From Paramecium tetraurelia (Eukaryota > Ciliophora > Oligohymenophorea > Peniculida > Parameciidae): 64,000 nucleotides of DNA. The number at the start of each line of letters is the position of its first letter. Position 1 is the first letter of the stretch. Below, piece by piece: positions 24,589-37,532 of the stretch. The notes beneath the pieces were generated by a model. It did not search any database and was not told the origin of the DNA. It was given only the letters and a program-made list of their open reading frames with translations. The translations under genes and the position numbers were made by a program. The stretch covers positions 62,001 to 126,000 of the forward strand of contig NW_001799266.1 of NCBI RefSeq assembly GCF_000165425.1. Direction: 5' to 3'.

Positions 24589-26426
24589 TCATTGTTATAT
24601 TTGCCTCTCAAAATTAGAGGCATCATCTGGGGAAGTGCCTTCCGAATGATTGTTAGAGTTATAATGTTATAATCTCGTTATCCTCCTGCCTTATGATTAT
24701 TATCCCTTAATTTCATTAATATATTTTTTTAGAAACTCATTTAAACTCTGTTTACCAATTTCATAAATATAAACCTTATTTTATATTTTTTAGACATTAG
24801 CATAATTCTAGAGAATTTCACTTACCACACAAGAGCAATTTTAAGGCTTACTTTCCTAATTGTCCTAATTGTCCTTATTTGATCCATTTTGATTCAAATA
24901 TTAATTGGTACTAGTCTTTAATAATTTTTTGTCTGATTCATCTATATCATATTTATCTACTTCACAATAATTATCTAATTCATAAATAGTAGTATAATTT
25001 GCAACACTATTTTCAGATTTATGACCGATTAGAATAAGAAGGTTGTTACTGAATTATTGCTTACCATTTTATTATTAAGAAATAAGATCCTTAAAGAACT
25101 CTCGGATGCTTGGTTGATCATTTTTTTTAACTAATTACTCGACATTCTCTACTACTAACCGCAAGGCTGTTTTACTCTTCTCACTACAGTTTTTGTTGGT
25201 TTCAAGCCAACAATTCAACAAATCCCTTTAGAGATTAACAAAATAACAATTGGATAAGAATGGCCTTGCTCTACTCCCTCCAATTATTTTATCGGAAAAT
25301 CTAAAAAATGTTGCTTCACCTTATTTATCTTTTGAGAATTCCTTTGCTTTATTAGAGCAAGCGCACCCTACATCATTAAAGAAGAACTTTATTAGTGTAG
25401 AATAAAGAAATTATGCATAACCAATTATTCTATTCGAGTTCATTCGGAAAGCTCTAACCGTGCCTTAATAATTTTTAGATAATCCTCGAATTTGAGTTTT
25501 AGTATTTTCATCTAATTCTCCACCTTGTAAAACCTAAAAAATATTTTATAATTAATCTTCTAATGGGATTTCCTTTTAGGATGAATTTCGATCTTAATTG
25601 GAACCCCCTTGATCTTATAAATCCATTTATAAATTATTTTCATCTTCTTCGTCAAAATCGGTTTCATTTGTAGATATTTCAAAAACTTAGCTATATGTTA
25701 TACCTATATCCTTTTTTTATTTAACTTCTTTTTATTGAACTTCTTAATTAACCTCATTTTCTGTTTTAGTTTCAGGTTTTGACTAATTTAAATCGTTGAC
25801 ATGGATTAATTTTAATATAGCGCATAGTATCTGAAAAATGTGTTTCAATTTCACTAGGTAATTGTCTGAAAATAACTTCTTCATAGTAGATATGAAACCA
25901 TCCATATTATTTTTATCTTCATCCTTTTATTCTAAAAAAAGCATCATTTAATTATTCCAACATAATAATACATCTTAATATTGTTTTCTAAGGTCTTCTA
26001 TAAGTACTTTTATATCCTTATCCTAAATATTTTATTAATTAATAAGATTTATCATATAGTAAAATATCTTAAATGTACTAAATTAATCAGATGCTTTTTA
26101 GTAAGGTGTTGGAATGACGAAGATTCCCTCTAATCCAAAAGATTAAATAGTAATTTCATTTAAATTAAATAACTGCAGGTAATAGCCAAAACAAAAATCA
26201 TCAATTTAATTTTATTTTTTGCTGTTAAACACTCTCAAAGTTAGGAAAGGCATTATGAGCGATGTTACATATTCAATAACTTCAGCTAATTGCCTTAATG
26301 ATTTAACTATAAATACTAATTCAGCTTTGTAAAACTCTTTTTTGATTACTCAATATTATCACTAAAGACTGGCTCTTTTTGATTAATCTCGTTTAAATTC
26401 AATTTTTTTTGTTCTTTCTTATTCAT
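24589..26426 (-). CDS. Hypothetical protein, about 600 residues, acidic middle
   Basis: The frame starts MNKKEQKKLNLNEINQKEPV and, after one 29-nt intron, runs to TGA 24589-24591 with 603 codons in total including stop. Segments include SLRQLAEVIEYVTSLIMPFL (helical), DDFCFGYYLQLFNLNE, an acidic Gln/Glu/Asp linker (TDFDEEDENNLQMDLQ), and a C-terminal half with a Cys pair, NDVGCACSNKAKEF, plus SRARPFLSNCYFVNLQRDLL. No signal peptide or clear membrane helix. I recognise no family. The frame is real by length, absence of TGA and composition, but the function is unknown. Confidence 0.7.
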
Positions 26427-27254
26427 CTATTATTATTATTATTTCTGAAAAAATGTTCTAGTCTTCATATTTAAACAATAATTTCTACTATCTTATGCTA
26501 ATAGAAAATGAATGAAAATTGATTTTATCAGAAAAATGTTTAGAATATAATAACGGAGATCTATTTATGATTTCATATAAGGAATTCACCCTCGGATTAT
26601 ATATTAATAATGTTAAGGGACTTTTATTTAAAAATAATTTTAAAAGCATCCAAGGGTAATAATTCTAAATGCTATATAATAATAATTAATCAAAATTAAT
26701 ATTACTAATCAATACTATTCAGGCTATTATTTGGTTAGCATGTATAGCCCTTCAATTTTTTTGATACAATGATTGTTTTGTTTTAGATTTCTTGTAATTT
26801 ATGATTGTATTTTGGTAATACTGAAGGAGCTTCATAAATTCTACTTATAGAATAATAAAATTTTTAAGTTTACGTTTCAACCTATTAGTGATTCATGAAA
26901 ACTGGTATTTTTTTTATAGTTTAAAAAGCTATCAGTTTGTTCTTAGGCCTTAGGGTAGATTTAAGGTAATTTTAAGCAATATATTTCTTTATTTTGGGAT
27001 TAAGGAATTGTTTATAACTTAGAATACTCTGATGATAATGCACTATCTTTCAGTTTCTAATTTGATGAAAAATAACAATAAAAGGTGTTCCGAAGATTTT
27101 GATATTTCAGATTCAGTCAATAAAACATAAGAAATAGTATAAAATTAATTAAATAAATTCTCTGTTCTGACGGATGGAGGGATTAGTTAAATTACTGAGA
27201 GTTTTAAGTTTGAATTATATAAAATTAATTTTAATTCTATTAATAATATGATAT
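26427..27254. other. Intergenic stretch with coding-like remnants
   Basis: About 830 bp between the tandem minus-strand genes. Most is AT-rich spacer. A plus-strand segment around 26880-27110 has coding-like translations in two different frames (see the pseudogene entry). Confidence 0.5.
26860..27112 (+). pseudogene. Possible broken gene fragment
   Basis: One frame gives NLLVIHENWYFFYSLKSYQF followed by VLRPQGRFK. A second frame, beginning right after, gives QYISLFWDQGIVYNLEYSDD, then NALSFSFQFDEKQQQKVFRR and TGA. Both look like natural protein, but the only GT...AG between them is 11 nt, too short for any intron known to me. I read this as a decayed gene end or a gene whose splicing I missed. 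No family recognised. Confidence 0.3.
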
Positions 27255-28598
27255 TCAAGAACAAATTGAACCTGACCATGCTTTTCCTTACAATCTACAT
27301 TAAACTTTATTTTTGTCTGCAGTAACTCCTAATCCCGTAGTTATATAATAATTAATTCCTGTATTAAGAGGTGTTACAGTGATACTACTTGAGGTACACT
27401 ATTTAGCAACCATATTGCAAGTAAAGGTGACTCCAGTTTCTTAAGTGATTCCTGATTCTTGAACATTATTAAAAGGAAACTTGAATAGTTTAAGATTGGC
27501 AGCAACAACGGTTAATAATGGGTCAGTCCAAGTCCATGTGATAATTAATGGTTTGAAAGAAGTATCAAAAGTATTTTCACCTACATTATAAACTAGGGCT
27601 GGGGGGCTTCCAATGATTGGTCTTATACAGATGACATCTGAGTATGCATTTCTAATTCCAAACATTTCAGGAGGAAATGAATACACCATTACAAATCCAT
27701 TTTAAGAATAAGCATATCCTGACCAATCGATTTTGGTTGTGTGTTGTTGTCCATTAATAGTGATTGAGTTTCTTGAGTAAGGAATGATGGCAAAGTTGAT
27801 GATGTAGTAATTTGTTTAATAATAATTAGGTTAAAAGTTGACCATTCTAAATAAAGCAATGAGGGTAACTGACCATATTTTTTGGATTAAGTTATCTCTC
27901 ATTGTATTTTATGGAGTGGTTTGTAAAACAATGAAATCCTAAGATTGATTTATTCATATACTCTCAGCATTTGTAATGATTAGTAAACAGTTCGTTCTAA
28001 ATAGAAAGGGTGCGAATCTGGCATAGTTTGTAATGCAGTTGCCAGAGTTTTATACTAAGTTAAGATGGCTCCTAAATATGATTCAAAATTGGCAGCAGTA
28101 GGCAAACTCGTAAACGACGGCATGATTTTCCAAGGGTTTACTGTGTACAATTAGAAAATGGTTGCTGAATTTTATGTGGTCAGAGATGTTAATGTTGTTG
28201 TGCCATCACTTGCTTTATCATAATAGCCATCGGTGGTTTTGGTAAATCTTACAAAAGCATAATTTAGTTTGCCTTCAGATTTGTCACAACAAACATTATC
28301 ATATTATAAACTGAATGTTTCCAGGGAATCGCAAAGAGTGGATGCACCTCCAGTAGGTAATCCAGAGCCTGTTCTACAAGCTGCAACTTCATCAATCATA
28401 TAGCATGGAAGGGTTTAGCAAGTGCTATAAAGAGAATTAATTTATAAATTACGTTTCCCAATAACAATATCCAATTCCAGAAATTACACTTGAAGTGCAA
28501 TCAGCGCTTATTAATCCTGTACAAGGAGTTTCTGCAACGTAGGTGTAAGCAGTGGATGATGTAATCAAATTTACGATTAATAAAATAGGAATTATCAT
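27255..28598 (-). CDS. Cysteine-rich secreted protein, first-listed tandem paralogue
   Basis: The frame starts MIIPILLIVNLITSSTAYTY, a signal peptide, then has Cys-rich modules (ETPCTGLISADCTSSV; CYWETTCQTLPCYMIDEVAA; CDSLETFSLQYDNVCCDKSE). A central region follows (NPWKIMPSFTSLPTAANF; KIDWSGYAYSQNGFVMVYSF) and it ends QGKAWSGSICS. Introns of 28 and 23 nt give 431 codons including stop. There is no C-terminal hydrophobic tail, so it is probably secreted or lumenal. The same order (signal peptide, Cys modules, helical middle, Trp/Tyr-rich beta region, Cys tail) recurs in the next two upstream genes. The family is not recognised; a surface or secretory-granule role is only inferred. Confidence 0.75.
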
Positions 28599-28655
28599 AA
28601 TAATATTATAGAAATATAAAATATTATTTTCTGATATTAATATTTATGTTCTTCA

Positions 28656-29865
28656 TCAACATTTTGATAGTCTCTTATATGGTTCTGTAGATGCGATTGT
28701 TGCACAGTTGGAAATAGTATCATGATGGAATATCATCAATTTATCTATTGATGCAGCTGGAACTGGAAAAGTTGGGCATGTAGTGACTGTAGTAACAACA
28801 TATGCACAAGTGACTGGAACTGCAACATTTGCAATTGGCGCAAAAGCAGCTGCAAATAATTTGTCAAATGATTAAGTATAGACTGCTGTGTAAGTAGCCG
28901 TATTCACCCAAGTGTATTTAATACTTACGGGAACATCTGTAGTTGTTTGGTCTGTACCGTCATCCTTAACTATTTTGATCCAAATTAAGTCAGACAATTG
29001 TTTTACACTAATAATTCCAAATTATTCTGGAGCCAATGTCATCACATATATGTATCCATTATTAGCATATGTTGCCCATGTGAATTCAATTTCGTAGGTC
29101 TTAGTAGTTATTACAAGTTTTTATCTATTTAAATCTGAAAATCCAAAATTTATGAAATCATAGTTTTAAACATAGTATGCTTTGTAGCTCCAATATCTCT
29201 AGAAGAGAATGTTCACTAAATCCCAAGCCTTAGATAACTAAGCAGATCTTGTAGCCAGTGTGTATGTAATATCATCCTATATTTAATAACAAAATATTTA
29301 CCCTGATGCTCTAAAAGGTCTCAATCACAGCCTTTTCCAAGAACTTTGGTTATACTGCATCTGTAATCAATTAGTTGTATCCGTGATTGAAGGCATCTAA
29401 TATTGCAGTCAACTAAGTCGGTGATGCTAAAAGAATGTCTAATGTAAATAATTAATAAGTGTATTTTTATGGTGTGGTTGTTGTTGTCAAAACTGAAACA
29501 GGGGTCTCTGATAATGTGATATCTGGTGATCTAGTTATGTTTGCTTACCTTCTAAATCGTAAAAGTCCATTTGGAACACTGGTTTCTGCTGTCTTCACAC
29601 AAATATTTTCATATTTATAATCGATGTTAAAAGCTATACAATTAGCTATTGTATTGGCTGCTGGTGATAATAAGCATGCTTAGACTTCGCTAACTCTATA
29701 ACAATCTGTAATGGTTTGGCAAGTGACTGGAGAATAACTACTGACTTAGCAATTTCCTGCCATCTTGCAAAGAGTTGCATTTGTAATCGAACTGCAAGTC
29801 TATAGAGTGAAGGCGGCCTTTATTATTTCTACTAAGGATAAACTTAATATAATGAATTGCATCAT
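28656..29865 (-). CDS. Cysteine-rich secreted protein, second tandem paralogue
   Basis: The frame begins MMQFIILSLSLVEIIKAAF, a signal peptide. N-terminal Cys modules follow (LQTCSSITNATLCKMAGNCQ; CQTITDCYRVSEVQACLLS; NCIAFNIDYKYENICVKTAE). The middle is helical. A Trp/Tyr-rich region occupies about 29000-29170, and a Thr/Val/Cys tail (VPVTCAYVVTTVTTCPTF) ends RLSKC. At least two short introns are present (near 29280-29310 and 29520-29560); exact borders were not fixed. The domain order matches the flanking genes, and the spacing to the previous paralogue is only 57 bp. Probably a secreted or surface protein. Function unknown. Confidence 0.7.
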
Positions 29866-29912
29866 CTAATTAATTATATAAATTATATTTAATAATATAT
29901 TTTCTTTCTAGC

Positions 29913-31070
29913 TCATGTACAATTACCTGTAGAATCAGTCCAATTACATTTACCAAGTCTACATTCTGACTAAGATCTCCCGCCACAATCATTTATGTTT
30001 TTATCACCGAATATATAAGCCCTTCTTCCTTACCCACTTAATGTTCCCCCACAACTTGAAAATGGTGAACAAACTATGCTAGTATTTGTTTTTTACATAT
30101 TAGTTAGGTCTATCGAATGGAGAGTTTTCGAAAAAAATGCTTATTGGTTTCTATGATAAAATTGTAATTTTCTTTGATTTACTATTGTATAACCATTTAG
30201 ATCTGATGCCCTTATCACTATGATATCAGAATGTATTGAATAAAATCCAAATTACTCAGCAGGCATAACCAATACTTCAAGATAACCAGGCTATACATAC
30301 TCCCAAGTGATCTCAAATACTTAAAATTGAGTCTCCAATACTATTTTCTCTAATTTCAGATTAGCAAATCCAAAATTTATCAAATATTTATAAGAAATAT
30401 ACATATTGAGTTTTTATTTTCTGAGTTTTTAAAAGAAGGCATCAGTCATTCCCCATAAAGCCAAATGAAATTAAAATTTATTAAATGTAGTTGAAGTATA
30501 TGAGATAGTTTCATCATCTCTTATTTATTGCATGCTCTCATAAATGGCTTTCTCCAAAAATGCTATAGGTATGTTGTCATCATTGCATAACTCATTTGAT
30601 TGTTATAGATATCCATACATGATGTTTAAGAGATCATTATTTTTGGCCTTCAAAATATTTAATGTTAAAATTTCTGATTTAACCTGTGTTGGATACCTAT
30701 TTGTAGATATTTTGGATATTTAAAAACCACTTGCCGTGGTGTAAGTAGAATTTTGAGTATTGTCTTGAGGGTAGACCAAGTATCCCCACATCAAAGTATC
30801 CTAATCATACTCAATACATAAATTTTAGAATTTGGGATCCAGATTTGGACTTATTTTACATCTTTAGTTCTAATATAAGTACCCTGATAGTTTTCCTGAA
30901 CATGCTCTTGGTTCTGTCACTTTATGACATTCAAGTAGTTTACATACTCCAGATATCCAATCACAATAGCCTGAAGCGAAACAATTATTTTGATGATAGG
31001 TACTACAAGCTATCTAATACCCATCAACCACAATTCCGAATATGGCAATTAGTGTTAAGATTATTTTCAT
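29913..31070 (-). CDS. Cysteine-rich secreted protein, third tandem paralogue, intronless
   Basis: A single frame of 386 codons including stop, with no intron. The signal peptide is MKIILTLIAIFGIVVDG. N-terminal Cys modules are CSTYHQNNCFASGYCDWISG and VCKLLECHKVTEPRACSGKL. The helical middle includes FLEKAIYESMQQIRDDETIS. A beta-rich region has VFEITWEYVQPGYLEVLVMP, and the Cys-rich end has CSPFSSCGGTLSGQGRRAY and CGGRSQSECRLGKCNWTDST, then GNCT. The C-terminal CGG..S..C..G.C.W module mirrors the N-terminal one, so this copy preserves the layout best. It belongs to the tandem family at 27.2-31.1 kb. Likely secreted; role unknown. Confidence 0.75.
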
Positions 31071-31198
31071 TTAATTTAGAAATCATTAATATAACATTTT
31101 ATAAATAATATGAATACATTCTTTAATTAACCATAAAATCTTAATCCCCATATTGCGTATTTGATAACAATTGCATTACTATATAAATTGTTGGATTT

Positions 31199-31894
31199 AT
31201 GCAAATTTACATTATTATAATTATTCTTATGATCTATTCAATTGCAAGAAACTCATTCTCAGCAATCTATTCGACAATTAAAGATGTCGTAGACTATTCA
31301 AGCACTACAATTTATGATATGTTTATTTCTCATCCCATAACTTCATTGACCTACGAGAAACTATGTGAAAGACTAACAGGATAATAATAAAGAATCCTGG
31401 ACGTAGGAGTGGGCACTGGAGTTCCTTTGAATTAAGCTCTCAATAGATTCCCAATAAATTGTGAGATCACTGCCATCGATATCAATCATAACTATTTAAG
31501 AAAGGCAACCCAATTATTTAAAGACAAGCCTTAAGTAAAATTATACGAACTAGATTTCTACCAAATGAACTCAGAAACATATGGAACATTTGATGCTATT
31601 GTATTCTCTTCCTCATTTCTATTACTTAATTAACCAAAAGAGGCTCTTCAATTAGCCATCTCGTTACTTAAACCGGGTGGCAATATATATTTTATGGTTA
31701 CTTTATCTGACTCCCATTTTGGTGATACACTAAAGTATATTACTAGTATAGATTTGCATTTGCAATCTGAAAAAGAATTTGAATAGATGATATAATAATC
31801 TCAGCTCAAAATCAATTACAAGTAACGATTACAAAAGGTAACAAACATAGCCACTCTGCTTTTTAAAGTTATTATTTATGAAACTAAAATATGA
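31199..31894 (+). CDS. Class I SAM-dependent methyltransferase with N-terminal membrane anchor
   Basis: One frame of 232 codons including stop. The N-terminus, MQIYIIIIILMIYSIARNSF, is a signal anchor. Motif I is RILDVGVGTGVPLNQAL, motif II is ITAIDINHNYLRKATQLF (acidic Asp at strand 2 end), then YELDFYQM, motif IV FDAIVFSSSFLLL, and LLKPGGNIYFMVTL as post-motif. These are the ordered core motifs of a Rossmann-fold methyltransferase of the Methyltransf_11 kind, which often acts on small molecules or lipids. The substrate cannot be told from sequence. No intron is needed. The upstream divergent gap to the secreted protein gene is 128 bp. Confidence 0.8.
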
Positions 31895-32043
31895 TTTATT
31901 TTTTAATTATTTACTATTATATATATACTAAAGAATTTTTTAATAACAATTTATTTGCTAATAATATAATTTCTATTTTAATGAATTTATGATAATTAGG
32001 CTTCATATTATAAACCGATATAATTAAAATTATCATATTTGGG

Positions 32044-35000
32044 ATGATTGCTCTAAGCCTTTTACAACTATTAAATCTCTTGCTTTTCTTGAGTTTATTT
32101 CAGATGATTTAAGCATTTCAGGGAGCATCTGAATGTTAAAATCTTATCTTAAAACCAAATGAAAAATTTTGCGAATTAAGAGATATGAATACATTTTTTA
32201 TTGGTTAAGAAAGCGACAACTTAACCAATATTAACACAATATAAAAGCATGAAGACTTAGTCTAATTCTCTAGTGGACCAAACATATACTTAAAAGAAGA
32301 TAAAATTATTTCTATATAGTTTAGAGCACTTATTGATGTGAATGAAATTTGTTCATTAATTTATAATCCAAAAATAAATAAGTATTCAATAAATCTTATT
32401 TCTACAGAAACAACTTATATCATCGATAATAAGATGAAACTAAACATTAAAAGTCAGGTTAATATCCTTTTACAAACAGAATCAGATTAAAATTGTACCT
32501 AGTTTTATTATAACACAAAAGGTTTGATTATATTTTGCCATTCTATTGATTAACTTATACTTTACTAACTATAAAAAGAAGGGTAAGAGTTCAAATAAAC
32601 TATTAAACACCAATCAGAAATTCTTAATTTATCCTGCAATTTAAAATTTCAATAATTTTCTAATCAATTTTTTATAATATACTCTTAATGTAAAGAATGG
32701 ATAATTTAAGTCTATGATGACAACTCTATCAAGCTATATTTAGATCAAAATATATTACGCGAAAACTATAATAGAGAGGGAATTCTTCTTGATGTTCTAA
32801 CATGTTAAAATAATCTGTTCCTTCTACTTTCCACAGGTGGATATTAATTTTATAATCGATATTTTACAGATCTGTTTTAGTTTGAAAATATAAATTTGAA
32901 TGAAACTTTATTTCATTATGATTAAAATTGCTAACTAAAATTTGCAGTAAAAAGTCCGTCTAAAAATTATTTTACATCAACATTTCCTTTTCATTTTAAT
33001 AACTTAATTATTAATACAACATCATTTCCAAAAGCTATTTTTATAATTTCAAATCCAATAATTGCCCTTCTTCATTATGATGATTAATTACTTTTTTAAG
33101 TAAATTCGCTTTTAAATCAAGTTGTTAAAATCAAAATTTAACGCCTAATTTAACTTTCAAATAACAAAATATATATTGGGATAGATGAAGCAAACCAAAT
33201 AACTTACTTTTAGATTGTATATACAAAACCATGCTTTCCATATTAAGGCGATAATTTAAACGCAACAAAATATTACCTTTAATTTATTTATAAAATGAAT
33301 CCAAATTTTAAGGAAGAGAAATATTTTCATTGTTATAAACCCATCATCATCGAAAATGAAGAATAAAAAAAGGAATATGCAACTCTAGTTAATATAGCAA
33401 GTAACAATTATTATATTGAAAGAAAAAATTATGAGGAATCCTTTTTTTTTAAATTGTCGACATCTTCTACTTAATCAATTTATCCTTATAAAATGAACTT
33501 TCGATCTTAATTAGAAGGAGAAACTAAGTTGTAGATAAAAAATAATTAAATATAATGTAGATTCAACTAATATTTAAAGAATTACAAAGGGAAATTTATT
33601 ATTAAAACTAAAAATGAGGATTTATATTCTATAATTGTTTAAGGTTCTAAAAATTAAATTAAAGAATATAAATGTTAGGGTGCATAAGATCTTATTTATC
33701 TTAATATGTTTGCCTTAGATGAATAAATATTACAAAAATTTTCAAATTTTAATATATTGATATTCTTAGATTCGTAAAGATAGTGCATTTATAGAATTTA
33801 ATTAGAGGAAGAGCTTAAAACTGATTTGATTAGTAAGATAATGTGTTTTGATTCAACAGTTGAAAATATTTATGGTGTTAGTTCTTAAATTATCTTAAAA
33901 TTGAAGGATAAAGGAGTATTCTACAATGTGTTTTCATCAATAGGTTAAATACAAATAGAATAAAATTAATATTTAAGTTAATTAAAAGATAAAAACCTTA
34001 AAGATATTTTTTAAATAAATCCAGACTTTTATGGTGTTCTTTACGAAAATTAGATACATCTAGTCTATAAACAAGCAACTGTATAAAGTATAATTTATTT
34101 ATCTATTAGTTATCAATATTACCGCTATTATACTTGGATTCCTCATTAATTCTCAAACTAACTTAGTATCAAGTTTAGCATTAATAGATCTAAAAAAGAA
34201 TGAACTGCAATTTTATATGGTTTAATTGAATGAATTTATACTAATTAGATATTATAGTTTAGAGAATTATGTTCCTGTTCAACCTCCTTCATTTAAAATA
34301 TGTGAGTCTAAGATAATAATTTCATGTTCTCATAAAATTAATAAAAGGTTATACCTTTTGATTTTCAACTGTGCCTTTCAATCTAGTTTGCATTTTTTAT
34401 AAACAGTTATTGAAATAAGCAATTCATATTTTTGGGTTGACAAATTTTATATTTATTATTATGATGACAAAAATTCCTTAGCTGCTTACGATATGTTGCA
34501 TATCATTTTGGAAATTAAGAATATGGAATTAAACAATAAAATCAGCGAAAAATTAACTTTATAAGTTGAAATAGATTAAGAAAATATCGAACTTCCTCGA
34601 TTTACTAAGGATGTCTCTATAGAATTGATTAATCCAAGAATTTTAAAATTAATGACAGCGAATAATACTTTATTGATTAAAAATAAATAATCAAGTAATA
34701 AATTTTACAAATTTTATTCTTGGACAAAATTAACGATATTATTTTAAACTCCAATAAAAGATTTTTAAATTAATTATATCCTTTAGAGAAAAGAAATCTT
34801 TTTATCTTGTTCATATTATTGTAGTAAGTTATGCTTTTAAAGAAATGATTATGATAATTTGACATTTTTTTAAATTGATTTGTTCTAGCAGACTTAATTT
34901 GTCTATAATTTTCAGAATTATTTCTATAATCCTGTATTCGTGGAAGCAATGAAGGAGAATTTATTTTTGTTTATAAATTCAATAAAGAATTCAAATATTC

Positions 35001-36118
35001 TAATATAAGTTGTGTTACTCAAAGAAAATTTCTTTATAATTAAAAAGTAATTAGATGCAAAAATTTCCGATTCTATATCAAATATATTATTAAAGTATTC
35101 TTGTTATTAAAATAGAATATTTTACTAATTTAAACTGTTTCATATGAGTACAGATTCTTAATTAATGATCATGGCATAACTTAGGTCGATACCATTAATT
35201 TTGAGAAGCAGGGTTATATTTAACATGTTAAATAAAATATATATGTAGAAATAGGCGCAAATATTTTTGAAAAGATTATTATAATAAACTTGTTTGAGAT
35301 ATCTAATTCTTAGCCCAGAATCTAAGGAATTTTTTAAATTTTAGTCATGAATACTTCAATGAAGAACCTATTCTTAGAATAAGAATTTCTATTATTATTT
35401 GAATCCATTAAATTAATCAAAAAAGATTACAATTAAGACAAGGACTAACTTGATTTGATTCTATGGATAACGAGTAGACAAACATATGATGTATAATTCT
35501 AAATTCGTCTTTATCTAAAAGAGTAAAAATATGAGTTTATCAACCAGAAGATTCTAAGATATCCCAAAACGTTTGATTCCTGCAAATATGTTGTATTAAC
35601 TGAAGAAGAAATCATTTTAGATTGTGGATTGACAAGATATTTTTATGATATGTAAAACTCTGACTATCTTTTTGATCCCGTATACTCAACAACATCACTT
35701 GTTTAAATGGAGGTATTAAATAGTACACATTATTTATTTGTTAATTACCTTTCTAAAAATCAGTCATATGTATTATCTGTAGGGAAAAGAGGAGGATATA
35801 GATTAGAAAAGTTATCTTAAGATAATAGCAAATCAACATCTCTTGAATTTTAGGTTTTTTATGATGATGTAATAGCGAAAGGTAATTTATGTTTATTTAT
35901 AATAAGATAATATTACCTTCAACCTTGAAGTTATTTAAACAAATATGGATTATAATGAATTTTGTTAATTAAACGTTGTGATTTTATTAATGATCTTTTT
36001 GATATTTCTGGCAACTATAGGAATCTATAGAAAATGTAAACAAAAACAGTCAAGGAAAGTGATCAGAACAGAAATTTCATTAGTTGATATTAATATGAGG
36101 AACCATTCAAAAATTTGA
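32044..36118 (+). CDS. Large type I membrane protein, unknown family (about 1,336 residues)
   Basis: The signal peptide MIALSLLQLLNLLLFLSLFQ is followed by more than 1,250 residues of low-complexity-free, Tyr/Asn/Phe/Ile-rich sequence with scattered Cys. Near the C-terminus there is one membrane helix, VVILLMIFLIFLATIGIY, then a short basic cytoplasmic tail (RKCKQKQSRKVIRTEIS). Three introns of 22 nt (near 34162), 17 nt (near 35140) and 25 nt (near 35881) bring the frame to 1,337 codons including stop, an exact multiple of three. No domain is recognised; the large lumenal part could be beta-propeller or beta-sheet rich. It may be a surface receptor or adhesion protein, but this is inferred from topology only. 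Confidence 0.7.
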
Positions 36119-37532
36119 TTTATTTTATAATAATTTTATTGTTTGAAAATTATTTTTATAGTTATATTTATCTTGAGAAAATGTATTTTCAATTATATTT
36201 TAAAAGTGAGCCAAATTAGTATAGGAAAACCGATAATTATATATTAATAAAGAATTCTAATTGTTTATTTTCATTTTGATGTTAAAGAAAGGTAATTTTT
36301 ATTGATCAATTCAATAATTTATAATTAATTTGAGGAAATTCTAATCATATTTAGATCAATTTAATTCAATAATTCAGATTTATTTTCAATCAACTCAAAT
36401 ACTATTAGTTTAAGATTGAGATTAATCATATTCATTTTAAAATACAATAATAAAGATAATGCTAATTTTGAAAAAATGGCATATAAATAATTATTAGATA
36501 AATAATAATATAATTATAATAACATATAATCAATAAATTAATAAAGTATTAATAGTAATATGTAAGTTCCACTGCTAAGTACATTGAGGGGCAATTTATT
36601 GATATGATAATATAAATATTTTTTTTTAATGAATGTAAAGGAAGTTGATAAGATATCATTATAACTAGAATTCCTAATGAATGGTATTGGAGACAATGAG
36701 ATATTTACTTAAAGGCATATCAATAAATCTATGATCTGATTCTTAAATATAAGCAATTAATTGGATAATAAGAAAAATGAGGAATGATTAAAGGTTATGG
36801 AAAAATAAGTTGTTTTTGTAGTATTTGATATTATAATCTCATTTATTTTCATCAATATACTTACTAATTATATATATAAACAAAAGAATAGATATTTATA
36901 AAGTATCATTAATAAAATTTTATTATCAATTCAATTATGATTATGATTATATAAAATCACGAACTGATTGGTCAGAACATTGAAATATTATTTAATTTCT
37001 TAATTAAGTCATTTTGAATACATATTCATTAATGACCTCATGAATTATATATTAGAATTTTTATTCTATTTATTATTTATTATACCATTTATCAATGGTG
37101 AATGGCAAAAACTTATTCTTTCTCATCCAAACATTCACAAGATAGATTATTATTTTGTCTATTGACCATATGAAGTTTATCTATCTTTATTGAAAACAAC
37201 TCATTAAAATATTCTCCTTCACTTAAAATTATTATTTATCTATATAATCCGTTATTTTTTCAAATTCCAACCCAAATTATTACTCACATCTTACAATCAG
37301 AATTATTGTATATATATAAAATAGTATATTGATCTTTCAATAATATATTATTAATTTTTCATTAGCTAATATACCTTGTTTATTAATCTGTTCCTCATAT
37401 TCAATTCATCAGCAAGTTGATGCTAAAGATTGATTCTAAATTTTTGATTATGAGATTTATAACGAACTTTTTAATAGTAAATTAAATTATTTAGCCATAT
37501 ATTTATTTTTCAATTATCTTATTTATAAATAT
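36119..37532. other. Gene-poor AT-rich stretch
   Basis: About 1.4 kb, extremely AT-rich. Apart from a 36-codon frame at 36629-36739 I see no coding signal, RNA gene or long repeat. Confidence 0.55.
36629..36739 (+). other. Small coding-like frame in a gene-poor stretch
   Basis: The ATG-to-TGA frame has 36 residues and an unusually protein-like composition for this region (MNVKEVDKISLQLEFLMNGI, then GDNEIFTQRHINKSMI). The same frame continues after the TGA for about 16 more plausible codons. It may be a micro-gene or the remnant of a longer gene. No homologue recognised. Confidence 0.25.

Noticed and set aside
26703-26730. A short match between 26703-26730 and 63915-63940 (TATTCAGGCTATT core)
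   Set aside because: Only about 20 bases match, in AT-rich spacer, with no extension. Probably chance.
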